DNA of 11,490 bases from assembly GCA_946545765.1 (NCBI GenBank), contig CAMNNS010000042.1, positions 1 through 11,490 on the forward strand, written 5' to 3'. The translations under genes were made by a program, and so were the position numbers. Shown piece after piece: positions 5,958-11,490 of this stretch (within the stretch, counting starts at the first letter, position 1; each line of letters begins with the position of its first letter). Origin of the DNA: an uncultured Bacteroidales bacterium. GTDB taxonomy: Bacteria; Bacteroidota; Bacteroidia; Bacteroidales; UBA932. The notes under the pieces are model-generated. The model was given only the letters and a program-made list of their open reading frames with translations. It searched no databases and was not told where the DNA came from.

Positions 5958-8180
5958 ATGAAAAAGAAATTCTTACTTGTTATAGTTTTATTTGGTTTTA
6001 TTTTTATCTCGTGTAACAAAGAGGATCAGAATGGTAAAATAGAACCTTCTAATACAACATTCACTTTAAGATGTAAGACAGAACAAGCTTCGGAAGAGAG
6101 CAAAACTACAATAGCTGGTACAGACCTTAAAAGTATTCACTGGTCGCCAAATGAAGTGATAAGAGTCTTTATGGTGGATGCGACTACTCAGTGGACTGCA
6201 TATAAATTTGTTTCGACAAATACAGTACCATCTGCCGACGCTGAATTTGAATATAGTGGGAGACCCCTTACAGGGAACTATGAACCACCATTATATGCAC
6301 TATATCCATATAATTCAGAAACTGATCCAAGTTTACAGCAAACAAGTGCTACTAATGTAAATATTCGTAATGTACAATTTAAGAGTATTCAACGTGCAAA
6401 AGAAAATAGTTTTGATGATAGCCTATTTATTAGTGTTGGAAAACTAACAAATAAAGAAGATGGTATAATTCAATTTAAAAATGTATGCTCGGGGCTTTAT
6501 TTTACAGTAACACACGATGATGTATATTCTGTAAATTTAGAAGGTAAATCTTCTACCAATAACAGTTATTTAGCTGCAGAGACAATTCAAATATCTCTCA
6601 ACAACACCGATATTCCTGAAGTAACGCAATTTACAAACGGTACAAACAAAATTACTATTTACCCTCCTGTGGGTGAGACATATTTTAAGAAAAATACACG
6701 CTATTACATAGTTACGCTACCTGGGACATTTGATAAAGGAATAACTCTGACAGCTAATACTCCGAATGGTTATTATTCTCGTGGAACCCAGAATAAAGTA
6801 GTTTTTGTACGCTCAAAAATGAATAAAGCTTTAGAATTTGATAAAAACTTAACGATTAAAGATTACACATACCAAGATTTATCAACTAAGGATATTTACG
6901 GAAATACCATAGGAAGAACTACTGCTAATTGTTATATAATTAAAGAACCTGGTCATTATCAATTCCCTGTTGTTTTCGGTAATGCACTTAAAAATGGAGC
7001 AAATAATACGACTGCATATAGGTCAAATATTCAGAGTCAGTACGCATTAGGGAATCTTATAGATGCTGTTGGGCATGCAATCAATAATCCATGGATATCT
7101 AAATCACCTACTGGTATATCTACTGCGGGGCATATATGGCAAGATAAACCAGTAAATATGATAGAGCCAAGTTCAATCAAGATAGAAGAAAAATCTAATG
7201 GTGAACATTATATTAAATTTGAGGTGCGTGGACCTATTGTAAAAGGTAATTGTGTAATAGGAGTCCTTCCACGGACAGGAACTTTTACTGGATATGCATG
7301 GTGTTGGCATATATGGTTTTATGATGGAGACCTTACACCAGTTAATAATTTCTTACCTGTGAATCTTGGGTGGGATGGGGAAGTTCACCCTTACTACGCT
7401 TGGGGAAGTCACATCCCTGTGGCTCCTTATCAAGAACCTCCTAGTACTACTGGTATTGAAAGATCCCTAGACAGGAAGCCCTATTATTATTATGGTAGCA
7501 ATTACCGCCTTATGTCTGGCGAATGGGGCGTAGTGGCTAATGGTGATGGTTTTCATCCTATCACGCACACTATTCAGCGACCAAGGCAGATTAATCTGTA
7601 CTATTACCACAATACAGGTTACAATAATAGAGCTAACCTCTGGGACATAGATGCACCTGGGCTATTAAGTTCGGGTACGACTCAAGTTCAAAAAACTATT
7701 TATGACCCTTCTCCTATAGGATTTAGTGTACCGCCATTTAGAGTTGCTAACCAATTCAAAGCAGGTGGTAATAATGCTCCACTTTACGATGGTGGTTATT
7801 ATTATGGTTATGCTGCCTATACATTAAACGGTTCTTTTATAAATAATTCTGGTTTAAACTATGCAAGCGTTATGAACGGACAACTACTTTTCCCACTTAC
7901 TTCTGGCAGAGTATTTAGTAGCGCTTATATTCCTATTGCTGAAAATTATAACATTAATGTATCATTTAACGAAGCTGCTTATTTATGGACAGCTCACTAT
8001 AGGTACTATAATCAAACCACTCAGGCAGATGGTGTACTCAATAACCAAAGTGGTGACGGTGGTATTTTCTTTAAGTTTCTAAAAACTAATAATTTAGTAG
8101 TCCCTTATCATAATTCACCAACCCCTGATTCACATATGGCTGTGCGTCCTGTTGTAGAAGGGAGTACATACCAAAATTAA
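5958..8180 (+). CDS. Surface lipoprotein with fimbrillin-like N-terminus and FISUMP-like C-terminus
   Basis: A 740-residue lipoprotein. The signal peptide MKKKFLLVIVLFGFIFIS ends in a lipobox with C19 as the lipidated residue. The following N-K-E-D resembles the Bacteroidetes lipoprotein export signal, which sends lipoproteins to the cell surface. Residues about 35-290 look fimbrillin-like: TTIAGTDLKSIHWSPNEVIRVF (50-71), then A-E-F-x-Y-S-G and YALYPYNS (113-120). Residues about 320-735 match a Bacteroidales type related to the Fibrobacter paralogous (FISUMP) domain. Landmarks are TANCYIIKEPGHYQFPVVFG (322-341), WCWHIWFYDGD (448-458), NLGWD (469-473), KTIYDPSPIGFSVPP (579-593) and the terminal MAVRPVVEG (727-735). 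The domain is degenerate: the usual YDPCP cysteine is serine. The C-terminal half is rich in Tyr, Asn and Gly. A role in adhesion or carbohydrate binding is only an inference from the fold. Confidence 0.85.
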   Translation: MKKKFLLVIVLFGFIFISCNKEDQNGKIEPSNTTFTLRCKTEQASEESKTTIAGTDLKSIHWSPNEVIRVFMVDATTQWTAYKFVSTNTVPSADAEFEYSGRPLTGNYEPPLYALYPYNSETDPSLQQTSATNVNIRNVQFKSIQRAKENSFDDSLFISVGKLTNKEDGIIQFKNVCSGLYFTVTHDDVYSVNLEGKSSTNNSYLAAETIQISLNNTDIPEVTQFTNGTNKITIYPPVGETYFKKNTRYYIVTLPGTFDKGITLTANTPNGYYSRGTQNKVVFVRSKMNKALEFDKNLTIKDYTYQDLSTKDIYGNTIGRTTANCYIIKEPGHYQFPVVFGNALKNGANNTTAYRSNIQSQYALGNLIDAVGHAINNPWISKSPTGISTAGHIWQDKPVNMIEPSSIKIEEKSNGEHYIKFEVRGPIVKGNCVIGVLPRTGTFTGYAWCWHIWFYDGDLTPVNNFLPVNLGWDGEVHPYYAWGSHIPVAPYQEPPSTTGIERSLDRKPYYYYGSNYRLMSGEWGVVANGDGFHPITHTIQRPRQINLYYYHNTGYNNRANLWDIDAPGLLSSGTTQVQKTIYDPSPIGFSVPPFRVANQFKAGGNNAPLYDGGYYYGYAAYTLNGSFINNSGLNYASVMNGQLLFPLTSGRVFSSAYIPIAENYNINVSFNEAAYLWTAHYRYYNQTTQADGVLNNQSGDGGIFFKFLKTNNLVVPYHNSPTPDSHMAVRPVVEGSTYQN

Positions 8181-8209
8181 ATGTAAATATTAATCACATT
8201 ATATCTATT

Positions 8210-8245
8210 AAAAAAGAGAGCCCGATAAATCGGGCTCTCTTTTTT
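8210..8245. terminator. Strong bidirectional Rho-independent terminator
   Basis: Two 16-base arms (8210-8225 and 8230-8245) pair perfectly around a four-base TAAA loop. The GC-rich core GAGAGCCCGA is flanked by A6 on the left and T6 on the right. It therefore works in both directions: it ends the lipoprotein transcript (30 bases after its stop) and the convergent metzincin transcript (32 bases after its stop). Confidence 0.96.
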
Positions 8246-8277
8246 AATTTTCTATTTATCCTATTTAGGATTACTAT

Positions 8278-10950
8278 TTATTCCCAAATATAATCTTCTG
8301 TTTCACATCCATAACCACAAAAATGTAAGTAGTTCTCTTCTTCAGTGCTATCTTGTAAAAATGAGATTGCAGAAACACTGCCAGAAGAAGATGTGTTTAT
8401 CCTTGGTTGAGTTAATACTCTATGAATTCTATCGTAAAGGAATTTATTATGTGCTTTTTGAGCAGAATTACCTACAGAAGAGCTGTTTTTAAACCTATTA
8501 TGCAAACTCTCTAATTGAGCATAAACATAAGAACCAATGTCAGAGTTATCTTTCTCTAAAACCACACCTGTACTTACAGATCTACCACCTACATTCATAG
8601 TTCTCACATTTGCCCCTGTATATAGGTCGCAAAGAATTTGCACATAAATTTTTTGCAATTGTCTCTGATATGCCGCATCTGCCTGATTTGCAGCTGTTGG
8701 GGCAAATATGATTGCATTAAGGTCTGTAAATAAGTTATCAATTGTATATGAACTTGCTGTTCCGTTTAGCAATTCCCCATTATACAGGTTATTTAAAACC
8801 CTATAATTAACAATGTTATTAAGTACTGTCCTCTGCACATTTCCTAACACTGTTGCTGGTGTTCTTGATGTCTTTTTAAACACCTCATCTGCAAGCAACC
8901 ATTTTGGTGTATTAAACAAATTCTTCTTCAAGAAAGCCATTGCCTCTTTCTGTCTCTCTTTTTCTACATATTTTCTTACATCTCCTGCCTCATCGGTAAA
9001 TTTTACTTCGGAATAAACACCACCTATCCACTTAGCTACATGATTCACATATCTTTGATATTGAGAAACTATCTGAGAATATAAAGCGTTGTAATCTTCA
9101 TATTGTTCATTTGGTGTTTTGGTCCACTTAGCAAAATTATTCATTATATATTTTAGATTCTGAATACCAATCTCATTACTCTTCATTTGATTAACACCAA
9201 GATCTTCTGACTGATGGCGTGGGTCACTCGGGTCGCTCTCTGTACCAAATTTATACAAATCATTTTTAATCTTTTCTGCCACAAGATTTCTCAAATATGG
9301 CACTTCATCTTCTGCACTCTTAAATTGTGGATAGTATCTGTATCCCCACTCTATTGCCCATTTATCATAAGGACCTATACAAGGGAATAATAGTTCTTGC
9401 GGTATATTATCACCTTCCTGTGCTAAATAATTAAATCTCGCATAATCCATAATAGAAGTTGCGTGACCATATTTCTTTAAGAAATTTACATTCTTAAGAT
9501 TTTCAACTGTATAAACAGAAGCTGTACTACCTGCAAAATTATGTCTTAAACCAAGGGTATGACCAACCTCATGAGAAGAGACAAATCTAATCAATTGCCC
9601 CATTAACTCGGTAGGAATATCCATTGTTCTTGCCATTGGATCAGAAGGAGAACATTGAATTATATACCAATTTCTCAAAAGCCCCATAACATTATGATAC
9701 CAATTTATATGCGTCTCTATTATCTCGCCACTTCTTGGGTCTGATACATGAGGCCCACTTGCATTCTCAATATCTGAAGGTTTATAAACTATCGCTGAGT
9801 GAGTTGCATCTTCTAAAGACCATGTAGAATCTTGCTCAAATGTAGGAGCCATCTCTGCTCTAATTGCATTCTTGAATCCTGCTGCCTCAAAAGCAGGTTG
9901 CCAATCATTTACACCTAAAATTAGATAAGGTACCCACTCTTTTGGTGTAGAAGGGTCTATATATATCACGATAGGCTTCTGAGGTTCAACAAGTTCTCCC
10001 CTCTTATACTTCTCCATATCCTCGGGCTTTGGTTCCAATCTCCACCTTGCAATCATACTTGTCCTCTTTACTTTTTGAGGATCTCTGTCAAAATCTATAA
10101 AGCCATGAACAAAATAACCAACTCTCGGATCTTGATACCTTGGCTTCATAGGCTCTTTTGGTAACAGCACCAATGAGGTGTTAAATTCATAGGTAGCACT
10201 TGTCCCATCCTCTTTTCCATAGGTAATTACAGCTTTCATCTCTGTATTTATCGGGAAAGTTTTAATACCGCTAATATAAGAGCGATCTTTCTGGAAATTT
10301 TGTAATCCAAATGTTCTTTTGTGAGACCTACCAAAATACAATATTGGAGAATCTGATAATAAGAAATTTGTAACATCTATTACATTATCTCCGGAAGATT
10401 TTTGGTTTGCTACAATATCAAAAGATGCCAAAAGTGCATTGGTATTAGATTTTTTAACATTCTCTTTTAAAGGACCTTCTGCTTTCTCTCTTAATAATAC
10501 TCTCTCTATAAAGATTTTATTTGATGGACCTTTGGCAAATCTTATCATAGCTTGAGATATCTGATCTCCTGCATATCCACTAAAACCGCTTCTACTACCC
10601 TCAGCAGATTTTGATATTCTTGAAACCATCAAAATATCTCTCCCTATCAAAGAATCATTAACATTAAGATACCATTTTTCATCTTGTTCATAAACGGTTG
10701 TAAAACCCTTCATTACTTTAGCATCTTTCTTGACAAACTTATCCAAAGACTCAGGTCCTTTCTTTTTTGCTTCTGGTTTTTGAGTTGGAAGTACCTGACC
10801 TTGAGTTGCCCCCTTTTGGGCAGCTTCTACTTTAGCTTTTTCTGCTTTTTTTCTCTCTTTTCTGCTTTGAGCATAAAGATCTGCATTTAGGGTAGTTGTA
10901 AATAGTAATGCTAATACAACTACATAAGAAGTAAATTTAATTTTTTTCAT
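8278..10950 (-). CDS. Secreted zinc-dependent metalloprotease (metzincin; DUF5117/DUF4953-type)
   Basis: An 890-residue protease with a cleavable signal peptide (MKKIKFTSYVVVLALLFTTT...LYA-QS, cut probably after A27). A Lys/Ala/Gln-rich linker follows (about 29-70), then a large N-terminal region (about 70-330) of the type found in Bacteroidetes proteins carrying DUF5118/DUF5117. The catalytic part has the full metzincin zinc motif HEVGHTLGLRH (460-470): H460, H464 and H470 as ligands and E461 as base. The Met-turn S-I-M-D-Y (499-503) follows. The C-terminal 350 residues look helical and end with a C-G-Y-G-C pair (878, 882) and an acidic tail. The frame is open to a GTG at 10989, but the ATG at 10950 is chosen because it begins directly with the signal peptide. 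It has its own promoter and converges on the lipoprotein gene. Export to the periplasm or outer membrane is likely; the substrate is unknown. Confidence 0.94.
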   Translation of the reverse strand: MKKIKFTSYVVVLALLFTTTLNADLYAQSRKERKKAEKAKVEAAQKGATQGQVLPTQKPEAKKKGPESLDKFVKKDAKVMKGFTTVYEQDEKWYLNVNDSLIGRDILMVSRISKSAEGSRSGFSGYAGDQISQAMIRFAKGPSNKIFIERVLLREKAEGPLKENVKKSNTNALLASFDIVANQKSSGDNVIDVTNFLLSDSPILYFGRSHKRTFGLQNFQKDRSYISGIKTFPINTEMKAVITYGKEDGTSATYEFNTSLVLLPKEPMKPRYQDPRVGYFVHGFIDFDRDPQKVKRTSMIARWRLEPKPEDMEKYKRGELVEPQKPIVIYIDPSTPKEWVPYLILGVNDWQPAFEAAGFKNAIRAEMAPTFEQDSTWSLEDATHSAIVYKPSDIENASGPHVSDPRSGEIIETHINWYHNVMGLLRNWYIIQCSPSDPMARTMDIPTELMGQLIRFVSSHEVGHTLGLRHNFAGSTASVYTVENLKNVNFLKKYGHATSIMDYARFNYLAQEGDNIPQELLFPCIGPYDKWAIEWGYRYYPQFKSAEDEVPYLRNLVAEKIKNDLYKFGTESDPSDPRHQSEDLGVNQMKSNEIGIQNLKYIMNNFAKWTKTPNEQYEDYNALYSQIVSQYQRYVNHVAKWIGGVYSEVKFTDEAGDVRKYVEKERQKEAMAFLKKNLFNTPKWLLADEVFKKTSRTPATVLGNVQRTVLNNIVNYRVLNNLYNGELLNGTASSYTIDNLFTDLNAIIFAPTAANQADAAYQRQLQKIYVQILCDLYTGANVRTMNVGGRSVSTGVVLEKDNSDIGSYVYAQLESLHNRFKNSSSVGNSAQKAHNKFLYDRIHRVLTQPRINTSSSGSVSAISFLQDSTEEENYLHFCGYGCETEDYIWE

Positions 10951-11016
10951 ATAGATTTTGTAAAAGTTCTCTTTTTCAAATTCCACCACCTTTGCAGAGA
11001 ATATTTGTGGGTATTA

Positions 11017-11047
11017 CAAATATCGCATTTTCTAAACAAATAACAAA
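11017..11047 (-). promoter_or_regulatory. Probable promoter of the metzincin gene
   Basis: On the minus strand, TTTG (11047-11044) is followed after 19 bases by GATATTTG (11024-11017). This fits TTTG-N19-TAnnTTTG except for the first base of the -7 box. The leader to the ATG at 10950 would be about 60 bases. Confidence 0.55.
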
Positions 11048-11435
11048 AAGTTACAATTTAATCTGAAAGTACACATCAGGCACTCTTTTTTCTTAACCTT
11101 GCAAGATTTCTCAGCTTTTCTTTGTATAAAGGCAGTCTGGGGAATTGAAGGAAAATAGGGTTACGAATTGGAGACCGTACTCAATTCCACATTCTGTTAT
11201 AAACTGCATCAAAGAACACCCGACGCTGAGCCAGCAACCATTTATGACTTATCATCGGGTGCAGAGGTAATCATTCCTTTTGAATTAGCCAAATCTATTC
11301 ACATCTTTTTATTCTGAGCTTGCTCAACGCTCTTGAACTGACTGCGGCATCTTTTGTGGCACCTGCCAGAAAAGTGCGTATTAGGCTACGTCCTATTACT
11401 CAATATCTGTGATGTATCGCACACATTGGCTACAT
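11048..11435. other. Stretch without an intact gene, possibly a decayed gene
   Basis: No start-to-stop gene of useful length is seen on either strand. The first 50 bases are AT-rich spacer. From about 11100 the GC content is near 42 percent (126 of 300 bases counted), above other intergenic DNA here and closer to coding level. Two plus-strand open frames lie in tandem and overlap. One, at 11159-11314 (52 codons), has no ATG and reads like protein (..TPDAEPATIYDLSSGAEVI..). The other, at 11284-11409, is shifted by one base. They could be the remains of a frameshifted gene. I do not recognise the family. CACCCGA (11217-11223) and TCGGGTG (11255-11261) form a spaced inverted repeat inside the first frame. 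Confidence 0.35.
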
Positions 11436-11490
11436 TTACATTAGTTTTCTCAACTCCTCTGGTTCAGGAAGTATACCTTGGTATTCCTTG
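11436..11490 (-). CDS. Possible C-terminus of the next leftward gene (partial at right edge)
   Basis: On the minus strand a frame enters from the right edge and gives 17 residues, KEYQGILPEPEELRKLM, then TAA at 11438-11436. The charged helix-like ending is what a normal protein C-terminus looks like, and the gene would run in the same direction as the metzincin. Seventeen codons can be open by chance, and the family is not recognised. No hairpin terminator follows the stop. Confidence 0.35.
   Translation of the reverse strand, partial: KEYQGILPEPEELRKLM

Noticed and set aside
7481..7495. TAT trinucleotide run in the lipoprotein gene
   Set aside because: It is a short in-frame run encoding tyrosines in a Tyr-rich protein; length change would be in multiples of three, so it is not a phase-variation switch.
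10941..10947. T7 homopolymer at codons 2-3 of the metzincin, considered as a slippage switch
   Set aside because: Seven bases is short for phase variation and simply reflects Lys-Lys-Ile codons at the start of a signal peptide.
10951..10989. Upstream GTG start adding 13 residues to the metzincin
   Set aside because: It would bury the signal peptide behind a charged extension; the ATG at 10950 starts directly with a normal signal sequence.
11217..11261. CACCCGA/TCGGGTG spaced inverted repeat considered as an insertion-sequence end or terminator
   Set aside because: There is a 31-base spacer, no T run, no target duplication and no transposase frame nearby; it is too short to support a mobile element.

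Overview
The window looks like chromosomal DNA from an AT-rich member of the Bacteroidetes, probably of the order Bacteroidales. Three things point there. Several genes are preceded by the phylum's promoter signature (TAnnTTTG near -7, in two cases with TTTG 19 bases upstream) and lack Shine-Dalgarno sites. One gene encodes a surface-type lipoprotein with a fimbrillin-like N-terminus and a FISUMP-like C-terminus. Another encodes a large secreted metzincin of a kind common in that phylum. The species cannot be named from the sequence.

Layout: the left edge (1-162, +) holds the C-terminus of a protein best read as chorismate synthase. It converges on pnp (polynucleotide phosphorylase, -), with a hairpin terminator between them. 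glyA (serine hydroxymethyltransferase, -) lies upstream of pnp and has its own promoter; a strong terminator sits in the 64-base glyA-pnp gap. A roughly 220-base divergent regulatory region (3834-4052) separates glyA from rightward genes: a short SpoU/TrmH-family RNA methyltransferase and a membrane-anchored zinc metallopeptidase of the YpfJ type. A new promoter at about 5660 then appears to drive a two-gene unit: a 59-residue acidic peptide containing a duplicated 12-residue block, followed by the 740-residue lipoprotein. A perfect 16-bp bidirectional hairpin terminator (8210-8245) closes this unit and also serves the convergent gene for an 890-residue secreted metzincin (-).

Right edge: upstream of the metzincin promoter lies about 390 bases with no intact gene. 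Its GC is near 42 percent, high for an intergenic stretch here, and it contains two broken open frames that may be a decayed gene. At the very end, a short leftward open frame ending in a stop may be the C-terminus of the next gene.

Functionally the left half is housekeeping (aromatic biosynthesis, RNA turnover, one-carbon metabolism, RNA modification). The right half is cell-envelope and secreted proteins. The least explained part is the small acidic peptide and its structured leader in front of the lipoprotein. No tRNA, rRNA, CRISPR array, complete insertion sequence or replication origin was recognised.
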